Of a stretch of DNA of 64,000 nt, positions 17,292 through 25,912 are shown piece by piece; the first letter of the stretch is position 1; every line of letters starts with the position of its first letter. Origin of the DNA: Methylobacterium longum (GTDB lineage: Bacteria > Pseudomonadota > Alphaproteobacteria > Rhizobiales > Beijerinckiaceae). The position numbers and the translations under genes were made by a program. The stretch is taken from positions 1 through 64,000 of the forward strand of contig NZ_BPQS01000008.1 of NCBI RefSeq assembly GCF_022179385.1, read 5' to 3'. The notes beneath the pieces are model-generated. The model was given only the letters and a program-made list of their open reading frames with translations, made no database searches and had not been told where the DNA came from.

Positions 17292-18089
17292 TTCTCGACA
17301 TCACTGTTGAAGGATTCAGGTTTGGGCCAACGGCAAGCATCGAGCGATCTGCCCAGGTGCCCGAGGGATTTCAGGCAGACCAGTGCACGTCCGGATCGCA
17401 CCGGAGGGCACCTTACCTCAAGTTGCCAAACTGGCTTTTCTTGAGTGTGCAGATAATATACAATATGGGATCGGAGGCGTTTGTCCGACGGCGCGAGGTT
17501 TTTTGCTCCACGGCGCGATCGGCGGATTATCCGGATTGGTTACTGCGGCGTTCACTGTTTTCCGCCGCGGAGATCGGCATCAGAACCTCAGTTCGGCGAT
17601 GGCCGACTCCCCTCGAACCCTGGCGGCAGGGATCCGCGCGGGATGCCCCCGCCTCGGGGGCTGCGGATGACCGCCACGCACCGGATTGCCCGGGGGCGAT
17701 AGCTCCGATGCACCGATCGCCCCCCCTGAAACGCGCGGGCCGGTACTGCGCGGTTCGCCGAACCGTGCCCCGTCATGACATGCCATGCCGGCAGTCATGC
17801 GGACGTTCTTTCCGGCCGACATCATTCGCTCCGGATCCCCAGGGCGCGGCAGGCACGTCTCGGACTGCATCTGGAAGCACCGGCCGGAGGCGGAGGCCAA
17901 GTGCGTGGCCGATCCCGTCTGCGCCCACCTGCCGATCGGTGGGGTGGCGTGCGGAAGCGGCTTCGCCGGCCCGGTGCTTTTCGTCCACCGTTTCAGAAAG
18001 CGGTCGGGCGTGGCGCCCGGGGGCTTCCGGCACACAGCCCTCGCGCGTCCCCGTGACCCGTCGATCCGGGGGCGCCCGCCGCGTTCGTC
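17292..18089. other. 800-base region without a supported gene
   Basis: This stretch lies between the start of the mucR-like gene and the 3' end of the MFS gene. The part near 17440-17600 is unusually AT-rich for this genome (it includes GATAATATACAATATGGG) and probably holds promoter or regulator-binding DNA for the MucR gene or an unannotated transcript. Frames of up to 151 codons occur, but their translations look like out-of-frame sequence. No tRNA-like fold or repeat was recognised. Confidence 0.45.
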
Positions 18090-19418
18090 TCAGATCACCC
18101 GATCGCTGCGCCGCAGGCTCGCCGGCATGGCGAAGAGCGCGAGCCCGGCCGCCACGAGGCACAGCACCCCAATGCCGTAGAGGGCCGGCGTGGTCGAGCC
18201 GGTCAGGTCCTTCACCCAGCCGACCATCACCGGGCTGACGATGCCGCCGAACTGGCCGAGGGTGTTGATCAGCGCGATGCCGCCCGCCGCGCCGACGCCG
18301 GTGACGAGCTTGGCCGGCAGGGTCCAGAAGGTCGGGATCGACGCGACGATGCCGGCGCCCAGCAGCGCGAGCGCAAACATCAGCGGCACGATGTGCTTGT
18401 CGAACAGGCCGGCGCCGAAGAAGCCGAGCGCCGCCGCGATGGCGAGGCCTGCGACGAATTTCGGCCGCTCGCCCGAGGCGTCGGAGAGGCGCCCGATCAC
18501 CATCATGCTGATCGCCCCGCAGATGTAGGGGATCGCTGTGAGGAAGCCGACCGAGGCGGCCTGCCCGCCGCTCGCGGTCTTGATCAGGTCCGGTCCCCAG
18601 AAGTTGAGGCCGTAGGAGCCGATCTGGAGCAGGAAGTAGATCAGCGCGATCATCAGGAAGCCGGGTTGCTTGATGGCCCCGAGGAGCGAGTGGTCGCCGA
18701 TGTCGCGGTTGTGGTGGGCGATGCGGCTCGACAGGAGCGCCTTCTCCGGCTCGGAGAGCCAGCGCGCGTCGGCGATCCGGTCGTCGAGGCGGGTCAGCAC
18801 GAGCACGCCGAGGACGAGGCAGGGCAGCCCGCCGGCCAGGAACAGCCACTGCCAGCCGGCGAAACCCGCGACGCCGTTGAGACCGCCGAGGATCAGGCCC
18901 GCCACCGGCGCGCCGAAGATGCCCGAGAAGGCCGAGGCCACGAACATGAAGCTGGTGATGCGGCCGCGGTGCGAGGCCGGGAACCACAGGGTCAGGTAGT
19001 AGAGGATGCCCGGCGCGAAGCCCGCCTCCATGGCGCCGATCAGGAAGCGCAGGGCGTAGAAGTGCCACTCGGTGCGGATGAAGATCATCAGGGCGGTGGC
19101 GATGCCCCAGGAGATCATGATCCGGGCGATCCAGCGCCGCGCCCCGACCCGGTAGAGGAACAGGTTCGAGGGCACCTCGAAGATCACGTAGCCGACGACG
19201 AACATGCTCGCGCCGAGGCCGTAGGCGACGTTGCTGAAGCCGAGGTCGCTCTGGAGCTGGAACTTGGCGAAGCTGATGTTGATGCGGTCGAAGAACGCGA
19301 ACATGTAGCAGATCATGATCAGCGGCATGAGCCGCCACGCGACCTTGCGGACGATGCCGTCCTCCGACACCGCATCGACCTCGGCGGCCGCCGGCGACCC
19401 CGACAGGGCTGCGGTCAT
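18090..19418 (-). CDS. MFS transporter, anion:cation symporter family
   Basis: The 442-residue protein has about twelve membrane segments. It opens with MPLIMICYMFAFFDRINISFAK, the signature of the ACS family of MFS carriers that import organic acids such as tartrate, phthalate and galacturonate. The start at 19418 has GGAGGAAACC directly before the ATG, so the longer frame to 19535 is rejected. It lies 271 bases downstream of the HMG-CoA lyase gene in the same orientation and is probably the uptake system for that pathway's substrate, by inference. Confidence 0.88.
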   Translation of the reverse strand: MTAALSGSPAAAEVDAVSEDGIVRKVAWRLMPLIMICYMFAFFDRINISFAKFQLQSDLGFSNVAYGLGASMFVVGYVIFEVPSNLFLYRVGARRWIARIMISWGIATALMIFIRTEWHFYALRFLIGAMEAGFAPGILYYLTLWFPASHRGRITSFMFVASAFSGIFGAPVAGLILGGLNGVAGFAGWQWLFLAGGLPCLVLGVLVLTRLDDRIADARWLSEPEKALLSSRIAHHNRDIGDHSLLGAIKQPGFLMIALIYFLLQIGSYGLNFWGPDLIKTASGGQAASVGFLTAIPYICGAISMMVIGRLSDASGERPKFVAGLAIAAALGFFGAGLFDKHIVPLMFALALLGAGIVASIPTFWTLPAKLVTGVGAAGGIALINTLGQFGGIVSPVMVGWVKDLTGSTTPALYGIGVLCLVAAGLALFAMPASLRRSDRVI

Positions 19419-19528
19419 GGTTTCCTCCGTGCTGTTTCTTGGGACGCGTGATGAGCGGTGCCGCTTTCGGACCGGCGGCTTTCCGTGGAAATCCTGGATC
19501 CCGCTCGACCCGACCTCGTCGACCGTGA

Positions 19529-19629
19529 CCCTCACCCTGAGGTGCGGCGAAGCCGACCCGAAGGAGCCCTCCGGCCCGACCGCGCGACCCCGGAGGCCTT
19601 CGCTGCGCTCCGGCGCCTCAGGATGAGGG
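19529..19629. repeat. Inverted-repeat element of about 100 bp
   Basis: The ends CCCTCACCCTGAGG and CCTCAGGATGAGGG are inverted copies with one mismatch. They bracket about 73 bases that hold further short complementary stretches (GGAGCCCTCC, CCGGAGGCC). The whole could fold into a long cruciform or RNA hairpin. It sits between the HMG-CoA lyase and MFS genes and looks like a small non-coding dispersed repeat of the kind common in this genus. Only one clear copy is in the window. Confidence 0.6.
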
Positions 19630-19689
19630 CGCGGGGTTGGATTGTGCCGTCGCGGCGCGTGATCGCGGTTGCCAGGATCGAACCGGCTC

Positions 19690-20619
19690 TCAGGCCGCCC
19701 TGGCGGGCGGGGCTGGGTGGAGATCGCAGGGCCGTCCGGCCTTTGCGACCTGGCCGGGGACGTCGTGGCCGACGAGGCGGGGCAGGTCCCGGGACAGGCC
19801 GAGCAGCGCGTCCAGGTTCAGTCCCGTCGGTACGCCCATCTCGTGGGCCATGCTGACGAGATCCTCGGTGCAGATGTTGCCGGTGGCGCCCGGTGCGAAC
19901 GGGCAGCCGCCCAAGCCCCCGAGGGCAGCGTCGAAGCGGCGGGCGCCCGCATCGTAGGCGGCCAGCACGTTGGCGAGGCCGAGGCCGCGGGTGTTGTGGA
20001 AGTGAAGCGTCAGGCGCTCGGGGCCGACCAGGGGCAGGATCCGCGCGACGAGTCGCGCCACCTGCCGGGGATTGGCCATGCCGGTCGTGTCGGCGAGCGT
20101 CACCCCGTCGACGCCGAGGGACAGGTAGCGCTCCACCTGCGCCACGACCTTGTCGGCCTGCTGGTCTCCCTCGAAGGGGCAGCCGAAGGCGGTCGCCACC
20201 GTGGCGTTGGTGCTGACCGGCGCGCCCCGCACCGAATCCATGATCCGCGCGAAGCCGGCGATCGAGTCGGCCGGGCTCATGCCCATGTTGGCATGGTTGT
20301 GAGTGTCGCTCACCGAGGCGACGAGGTTGATCTCGTCGACCTTGGCGGCGAGCGCCCGCTCGGCGCCCTTCGGGTTCGGCACCAGGGCGACGTAGACCGT
20401 GCCGGGCCGCCGCCGGATCCCGGCGAAGACGTCCGCGGCGTCGGCGAGCGCCGGCACGGCCTTGGGCGACACGAAGGAGGAGACCTCGATCCGGCTGAAG
20501 CCGGCCTCGGCGAGGGCGTCGATCAGGCGGATCTTCTCCGCCGTCTCCACAAAGGCGGGCTCGATCTGGAAGCCGTCGCGGGTGGCGACCTCCTGGACGA
20601 TCAGCGTGTCGCCACTCAT
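19690..20619 (-). CDS. Hydroxymethylglutaryl-CoA lyase family protein
   Basis: The family cleaves HMG-CoA to acetyl-CoA and acetoacetate, or related acyl-CoAs. The 309-residue protein has the N-terminal active-site phrase QEVATRDGFQIE, the metal-binding LHFHNTRGLGLAN and the signature GLGGCPFAPGATGN with the catalytic cysteine. Its length is normal. The ATG overlaps the CoA-transferase stop (ATGA), so the acyl group is probably activated by the transferase and then cleaved here. The exact substrate cannot be fixed by sequence. Confidence 0.9.
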   Translation of the reverse strand: MSGDTLIVQEVATRDGFQIEPAFVETAEKIRLIDALAEAGFSRIEVSSFVSPKAVPALADAADVFAGIRRRPGTVYVALVPNPKGAERALAAKVDEINLVASVSDTHNHANMGMSPADSIAGFARIMDSVRGAPVSTNATVATAFGCPFEGDQQADKVVAQVERYLSLGVDGVTLADTTGMANPRQVARLVARILPLVGPERLTLHFHNTRGLGLANVLAAYDAGARRFDAALGGLGGCPFAPGATGNICTEDLVSMAHEMGVPTGLNLDALLGLSRDLPRLVGHDVPGQVAKAGRPCDLHPAPPARAA

Positions 20620-21809
20620 GCCACGGCTCCCTTCTCGCGCAGGGCGGCGATGCGCGCCGCGTCGAGGCCGAGTTCGGCGAGCACGGAATCCGTGTGGGCG
20701 CCGAGGGCCGGTCCCTGCCAGCGGACTTCACCGGGGGTCTCGGAGAGCTTCGGCACGATGCCGGGCATCTTGACGGCTGTCCCGCCGGGAAGCTCCGCCT
20801 GCAGGATCATGTCGCGGGCCTGATAGTGCGGATCGGCCACGATGTCGGCCACCGAGTAGATCCGTCCGGCCGGCACGTCGGCGGCGTCGAGGACGGCGAG
20901 CGCCTCCTCGACACTTTTGGTCCTGGACCAGTCCGCGATCGTGCCGTCCAGCATGGCGGATTGCTGCGAGCGGCCGGCGTTGTTGCGCAGGGCCGGATCC
21001 TCTGCGAGGTCGGTCCGGCCGATCGCCGTCATCAGGCGGCGGAAGATCGGGTCGCTGTTGCCAGCGATGACCACGTAGCCGCCGTCCCGGGTGGGATACG
21101 TGTTCGACGGCGTGATCCCCGGCAGAGCGCCACCTGTGCGGGTGCGGACCTCGCCCAGCAGGTCGTATTCGGGGACGAGGCTCTCCATGACGTTGAACAC
21201 ACTCTCCACCAGCGAGACGTCGATGACTTGGCCCGCACCCTGCCCGGTCTTGACCCGCAGCAGGGCCATCAGCGCGCCGATGACGCCGTGGAGCGAAGCC
21301 AGGGTGTCGCCGATGCTGACGCCGACCCGGGCCGGCGGCGCCTCGGGGCTTCCGGTGGTGAAGCGGATGCCGCCCATCGACTCGCCGATGGCGCCGAAGC
21401 CCGGCCGGTCGCGGTACGGGCCGGTCTGGCCGTAGCCCGAGATGCGGACCATCACGAGGTTGGGGTTGAGCGCCGAGAGCACGTCCCAGCCGAGGCCGAG
21501 CTTCTCCAAGCCGCCGGGGCGGAAATTCTCGACCACCACGTCGGCGCTCCGGGCGAGCTGCTTGACGATGTCGAGGCCTTCCGGGGACTTGAGATTGACG
21601 GCGATCGACTTCTTGTTGCGCGACTGCAGGTACCACCAGAGCGAGGTGCCCTCGTGCATCTTGCGCCACTTGCGCAGCGGGTCACCCTCACCCGGGGGCT
21701 CGACCTTGATCACCTCGGCGCCGAACTCGGCCATCAGGCGCGTGGCGAACGGCGCGGCGATCAGCTGACCAAGCTCAAGAACACGGATACCGCTGAGCGG
21801 ACCGGACAT
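20616..21809 (-). CDS. CaiB/BaiF family CoA-transferase
   Basis: This is a family III CoA-transferase, which moves CoA between organic acids. The 397-residue protein has GIRVLELGQLIAAPFATRLMAEFGAEVIKVE at its start and the catalytic-region phrase NKKSIAVNLKSPEG, both typical. ATG 21809 (MSGPLSGIRV) is preferred because GGAGGA lies immediately upstream. Together with the lyase, the MFS carrier and the upstream LysR regulator it forms a small catabolic cassette for a dicarboxylic acid, perhaps 3-hydroxy-3-methylglutarate or a relative. Confidence 0.9.
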   Translation of the reverse strand: MSGPLSGIRVLELGQLIAAPFATRLMAEFGAEVIKVEPPGEGDPLRKWRKMHEGTSLWWYLQSRNKKSIAVNLKSPEGLDIVKQLARSADVVVENFRPGGLEKLGLGWDVLSALNPNLVMVRISGYGQTGPYRDRPGFGAIGESMGGIRFTTGSPEAPPARVGVSIGDTLASLHGVIGALMALLRVKTGQGAGQVIDVSLVESVFNVMESLVPEYDLLGEVRTRTGGALPGITPSNTYPTRDGGYVVIAGNSDPIFRRLMTAIGRTDLAEDPALRNNAGRSQQSAMLDGTIADWSRTKSVEEALAVLDAADVPAGRIYSVADIVADPHYQARDMILQAELPGGTAVKMPGIVPKLSETPGEVRWQGPALGAHTDSVLAELGLDAARIAALREKGAVA

Positions 21810-21910
21810 TCTCTCCTCCATCTTTATTGATTGTGTGATTACTGCCATTCAGCAATTTAGGTCCAACCGCCATGCACCATCGTGCGTTCGCCGACGGAGA
21901 ACGCACGCGA

Positions 21911-22831
21911 TCAGCGCGCGGCTGCCCTCAGATGCTCCAGCAGGAGCGTCGCGGCCGGCGTCAGGGGACCGGGGCGGACCACGAGGCGCAGGGTGCGCTG
22001 CGCCCAGGGATCCGTCAGGGTGACGGCGGCGAGGCGCATCGGCGGCCCGAGCAAGGCGTAGACATGCTCCGGCACGGTGCCGAGGCCCATCCCGACCTGC
22101 GCCATGCGGCAGATCGCGTCGAAGCTCGGAACATGCATGCGCAGATGCAGCGGCCGGCCGAGCCGCCGTGCCTCGTCCCGCAGAGCCCCGTAGATCGAAC
22201 TCTCCGCGTGCAATCCGACATGGTCGTAGTCGAGGGTCTCGGACAGGGCCACGGCCCCGCGGCCACTCAGGGCATGACCGGCCGGCATCACGAGGACCAA
22301 ACGGTCGGACCGGTAGGGGTGCGCGACGAGGCTGCGGGTGTCGGTGCCGCCCGCGCAGATGCCGAGATCGGCCAGCCCGTCCTCGACGCCCGCCACGACG
22401 CCGCCGCTCGGCCGCTCCTCCAGACCGAGCCGGATCCCGGGCTGCACCGCCAGGAAGGCCTGCAGGTCCTCGGGCAGGAATTCCACGATGGCTGAGAGGT
22501 TGGCGAGCACCCGCACGAAGCCGCGCACCCCCCGGGCGTGCTCGGCGAGTTCCAGGGCGATCTGCTCGGCGCTCGCGAGCATCCGCCGGGTGTGGTGGAG
22601 CAGCGTCTCGCCCGCGGGCGTCGGGCGCATGCCGCGGGGCTCGCGGGTCAGCAGCGTGCAGCCCAGCGCGTGCTCCAGCTCGGCGAGCCGCTTGCTCACC
22701 GCCGAGGGGGCGATCGCGGCCCGTCTCGCCGCGCCGTTGAGTGTGCCCTCCTCGCAGATCGCCGCGAACAGGCGCAGCGTCTTGAGGTCCAGGCGGCTCA
22801 GGGTCGCGGCGGCCGGCAGTTCTGCGGGCAT
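21911..22831 (-). CDS. LysR-family transcriptional regulator
   Basis: The 306-residue protein has the N-terminal LysR helix-turn-helix (LRLFAAICEEGTLNGAARRAAIAPSAVSKRL) and a periplasmic-binding-like effector domain. It is co-oriented with the CoA-transferase gene 101 bases downstream and is its most likely regulator. The start at 22831 is preceded by GAGGAAG at proper spacing. The effector is probably the acid catabolised by the cassette, by inference. Confidence 0.9.
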   Translation of the reverse strand: MPAELPAAATLSRLDLKTLRLFAAICEEGTLNGAARRAAIAPSAVSKRLAELEHALGCTLLTREPRGMRPTPAGETLLHHTRRMLASAEQIALELAEHARGVRGFVRVLANLSAIVEFLPEDLQAFLAVQPGIRLGLEERPSGGVVAGVEDGLADLGICAGGTDTRSLVAHPYRSDRLVLVMPAGHALSGRGAVALSETLDYDHVGLHAESSIYGALRDEARRLGRPLHLRMHVPSFDAICRMAQVGMGLGTVPEHVYALLGPPMRLAAVTLTDPWAQRTLRLVVRPGPLTPAATLLLEHLRAAAR

Positions 22832-22868
22832 CCGGTCTTCCTCTTCGCGGTCGGGACGCGGCCGCCGC

Positions 22869-23255
22869 TCAGTCCCGGGCCCCGACCGGCTGGCGGTAGG
22901 TCCCGTGGCCGAGCTTCGCACCCTGGCGATTGACCAAGCCGAAGCGCATCACCGCCCGCTCCAGGCCGTCGATCGCGTCGACGAGGTGGGTGCGCGCCGC
23001 CGCGATGGTGTCCTCCCCCTCCTCGACCGGCGTCTCGGCGAGCTTCACGGCGGCGATGAGGACCCGGTCGCGCTCGTCCTCGAGGCGCGGGTCGCGCTCG
23101 ACATGGCCGCGGATCTTGGCATCGTAGGCCTCGATGACCGACCAGGGCAGCGCATCCTTGCCGGAGGGCGCCCGGAAGGCCAGCGCGTGGCGCCGCGCCG
23201 CCGCCGCGGCAGCCCTGACGTGGTCGGCGAGCTCTGCATCCATCCCTGCATCCAT
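22869..23255 (-). CDS. Conserved hypothetical protein, 128 residues
   Basis: No family is recognised. The protein is charged, soluble and rich in alanine and arginine, with predicted helices (ELADHVRAAAAAARRHALAF and later AARTHLVDAIDGLERAVMRFG). ATG 23255 has GGAG seven bases upstream; another Met is four codons on. It lies 37 bases upstream of the LysR gene, in the same direction, so the two may be co-transcribed. It is divergent from lemA. Confidence 0.6.
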   Translation of the reverse strand: MDAGMDAELADHVRAAAAAARRHALAFRAPSGKDALPWSVIEAYDAKIRGHVERDPRLEDERDRVLIAAVKLAETPVEEGEDTIAAARTHLVDAIDGLERAVMRFGLVNRQGAKLGHGTYRQPVGARD

Positions 23256-23444
23256 TCCGGATCTCCGCACATCCGCACGCTCCGTGTCGAACGCGGATAC
23301 ATCCGACCCGTTGCCCCCGATCGACGGATGCACCGCCGGTTCGAGGCGAGACCCGGGGAGGCCTTAACCTTGAGCGTTCCGGGACCTATCTCTCGGTTCT
23401 GTGATCGATGCACCGGGCGTGACCCGGGCGATAGGGGCCACGAC

Positions 23445-24080
23445 ATGATCGCGATGCTGAATGCCGGCGGCCTGCGCCGGACCTCCGGGGCGGCGCGCCT
23501 CCTCGGCATGCTCACGCTGATCCTGGCAGCGACCGGGCTCTCGGGCTGCGGAGCGATCAACCAAGTGCCGACCCTGCAGGAGCAGGCGAAATCCTCCTGG
23601 AGCGAGGTGCAGAACCAGTACCAGCGCCGGGCCGACCTGATCCCCAACCTGGTCGAGACCGTGAAGGGCTACGCCCAGCAGGAGAAGGACGTGCTGATCG
23701 GCGTCACCGAGGCGCGGGCCAAGGCGTCCAGCGTGAAGGTCGACGCCTCGACGGTGAGCGACCCGCAGAAATTCAAGGAGTATCAGGACGCTCAGAACCA
23801 GCTTTCGGGCGCCCTTGGGCGTCTGCTGGTGACGGTGGAGAAATATCCGGATCTCAAGTCGAACCAGAACTTCCTGGCCCTGCAATCCCAGCTCGAAGGC
23901 ACCGAGAACCGGATCGCGGTGGCGCGGCGCGACTACATCACCGCCGTCCAGGCCTACAACACCGAGGTGCGGACCATCCCGGGCCGCTGGATCGCGGCCG
24001 TCCTCTACCCCGACGCCAAGCCCATGGAGACCTTCACGGCGACGCCGAACGCCGACCGGCCGCCGAACGTGAAGTTCTAG
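23445..24080 (+). CDS. lemA: LemA family lipoprotein
   Basis: The 211-residue protein has a signal peptide ending in the lipobox LSGC (Cys about residue 35), then the LemA core: NQYQRRADLIPNLVETVKGYAQQEKDVL and VARRDYITAVQAYN. LemA proteins are membrane-anchored helical bundles of unclear function. They are often encoded with TPM-domain proteins, as here, where two such genes follow. An envelope stress or maintenance role is suggested by family context only. Confidence 0.9.
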   Translation: MIAMLNAGGLRRTSGAARLLGMLTLILAATGLSGCGAINQVPTLQEQAKSSWSEVQNQYQRRADLIPNLVETVKGYAQQEKDVLIGVTEARAKASSVKVDASTVSDPQKFKEYQDAQNQLSGALGRLLVTVEKYPDLKSNQNFLALQSQLEGTENRIAVARRDYITAVQAYNTEVRTIPGRWIAAVLYPDAKPMETFTATPNADRPPNVKF

Positions 24081-24089
24081 GTTCGGCCC

Positions 24090-24920
24090 GTGGGCCGGAG
24101 CATCCCCGGGCCGGTGCGGCTCGCCCTGGCGCTCGCCGTCATCGCGGCCTGCCTGGCGGTCTACGCGGTCGGCGCGCGGGCGGCGGAGCTGAGCTTTCCG
24201 AAGCTCACCGGCCGCGTCGTCGACGCGGCCGGGATCCTGACACCCGACCAGCGCGGCACGCTCGAAGCCAAGCTGAAGGCGTACGAGGACAAGACCTCCG
24301 ATCAGGTGGTGGTGGCGACCGTCCCGAACCTCCAGGGCACGAGCGTCGAGGATTACGCCAACCGCCTGTTCCGCGACTGGAAGATCGGGCAGGCCAAGAC
24401 CAACAACGGCGTGCTCCTCCTCGTGGCGCCGAGCGAACGGAAGGTCCGGATCGAAGTCGGCTACGGGCTCGAAGGGGCGCTGACCGACGCACTCTCCCGG
24501 GTGATCATCGCGGGCGCCATCACGCCGCGCTTCAAGACCGGCGACTATTTCGGCGGGCTCGATGCCGGCGTCGACGGCATCCTGTCGATCCTCGCGGGGG
24601 ACGCGCAGGAGTGGCAGCGCAAGCCGCAGGTCCGCACCGACGAGGTCGATCCCGCGCAGGTGGCGCTGTTCATCGGCCTGTTCCTGATCGTGCTGTTCGT
24701 CGCCTGGCGCATGAACCGGACCGGCGGCAGCGCGGGTGGCGGCCGGCGGGGCGGCCGGGGTGGCCTCGGCCGTCGCGGCGGTATCGTGATCCTGCCGGGT
24801 CCCGGTTCCGGCGGATGGGGTGGCGGCTTCTCGGACGGCGGATCGTCGGGGGGCTTCGGCGGCGGTTTCTCGGGCGGGGGCGGCTCGTCGGGCGGCGGAG
24901 GAGCCTCGGGTGACTGGTAG
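24090..24920 (+). CDS. TPM-domain membrane protein (YgcG-like)
   Basis: The 276-residue protein starts at GTG 24090, nine bases after lemA. It has an N-terminal signal or anchor, then a TPM domain (about 35-170; phrases GRVVDAAGILTPDQRGTLE and KTNNGVLLLVAPSERKVRIE), one membrane segment near 192-210 (VALFIGLFLIVLFVAW), and a glycine/serine-rich tail of about 60 residues. The TPM domain lies in the periplasm. The Gly-rich tail is a known feature of YgcG-type proteins. Confidence 0.85.
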   Translation: MGRSIPGPVRLALALAVIAACLAVYAVGARAAELSFPKLTGRVVDAAGILTPDQRGTLEAKLKAYEDKTSDQVVVATVPNLQGTSVEDYANRLFRDWKIGQAKTNNGVLLLVAPSERKVRIEVGYGLEGALTDALSRVIIAGAITPRFKTGDYFGGLDAGVDGILSILAGDAQEWQRKPQVRTDEVDPAQVALFIGLFLIVLFVAWRMNRTGGSAGGGRRGGRGGLGRRGGIVILPGPGSGGWGGGFSDGGSSGGFGGGFSGGGGSSGGGGASGDW

Positions 24921-25542
24921 GCGCGGGGAGGTGCTGACACCCGAGGCGCAGGCGCGCCTCGCCCAAGCGGTGGCGCGGGCCGAGGCCGGTACGTCCGGCG
25001 AGATCGTCGTGATGGTGTGCCGGCAGGCGGGAGCCTACCGGTCGGTGGTGCTGCTGGCGGCGCTGGTCGCCGCGCTGATCCTGCCCTGGCCGCTGATCGC
25101 GCTGACGGCGTGGAGCGCGGCCTCGATCCTGCTCGCGCAGGCCGCCCTCGTGGCCGCGCTCCTCCTGGCGAGCCAGCAGCAGCCCCTGCGGCTCGCCCTG
25201 GTGCCACGCCCCCTCCGCCGCGCCCGCGCCCGGGAGGCCGCCCGCCGCGCCTTCTGCTCCCGCGGCCTGAGCCGGACGCGCGGCCGCACCGGCGTGCTGC
25301 TCTACCTCTCGCTCGCCGAGCGGCACGCCGAGATTGTCACCGATCTGGGCGTGCTGGGGCGCATCCCGGGGGATCCCTGGAGCGCAGTTCTGGCCGACCT
25401 TGTACAGGCGCTCGGCCGCGGCGCGACCGAGGCCGGGCTCACGGTGGCGATCGAGCGGGTCGGCGCCCGCCTGGCCGAACACCTCCCGGCCGACGCCGAC
25501 GATCCGGACGAGTTGCCGAACCGGGTGATCGTGGTCGATTGA
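24910..25542 (+). CDS. Second TPM-domain membrane protein
   Basis: This 210-residue protein (GTG 24910) overlaps the preceding gene by 11 bases, so translation is coupled. It has two close hydrophobic segments near residues 40-85, then a TPM-like domain with RTGVLLYLSLAERHAEIVTD. The gene order lemA, ygcG-like, short TPM protein recurs in many proteobacteria. A GTG at 24931 is an alternative start. Function is unknown. Confidence 0.8.
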   Translation: MTGRRGEVLTPEAQARLAQAVARAEAGTSGEIVVMVCRQAGAYRSVVLLAALVAALILPWPLIALTAWSAASILLAQAALVAALLLASQQQPLRLALVPRPLRRARAREAARRAFCSRGLSRTRGRTGVLLYLSLAERHAEIVTDLGVLGRIPGDPWSAVLADLVQALGRGATEAGLTVAIERVGARLAEHLPADADDPDELPNRVIVVD

Positions 25543-25912
25543 AGCGCGGTTGCGATCCCGGCCAGCGCGACCTTGGTCGGTGATGCGCCGCCGTTCGGCT
25601 TCGCCCCGCTCGCGCGGACGGCGCACCGGGGTGATCGGCCGGACGTCCCGGATCGTCCCGCCTCAGGGACGGATGGAACCGGCTCCGCCGCTCGAAGCCG
25701 GCGCGGCCCGCCGCGCCGAAGGCCCGCGGAGGGAGCTCATTGTGCGCCGCCGCACGAAGTGCCGCAGCGCCCGTAACTATGTCGGCGTGGACGCGATTTC
25801 TCGTTAAGATCGGCATGCTGCAGCGCCCAAGGCGCGGAGCGCCGCCGTGACGAAGACGCGACGAAGACGTGGAGCAAGGCCGGCCCCGCTGGCCTCGCCC
25901 GAGGAGCCCGAC
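25543..25912. other. Intergenic region upstream of the P450 operon
   Basis: The 370 bases hold no supported gene. They must contain the promoter of the GT-ferredoxin-reductase-P450 operon. The stretch near 25770-25820 is less GC-rich and includes TAACTAT and TTAAGAT, possible -10 elements, but no convincing pair or operator is seen. Confidence 0.45.

Noticed and set aside
17580-18035. 151-codon minus-strand frame in the long intergenic region
   Set aside because: The composition resembles random high-GC translation, there is no recognisable motif, and no ribosome-binding site was seen.
20694-21830. 378-codon plus-strand frame opposite the CoA-transferase
   Set aside because: It is an antisense shadow of a well-defined CaiB/BaiF gene and has no family match or ribosome-binding site.
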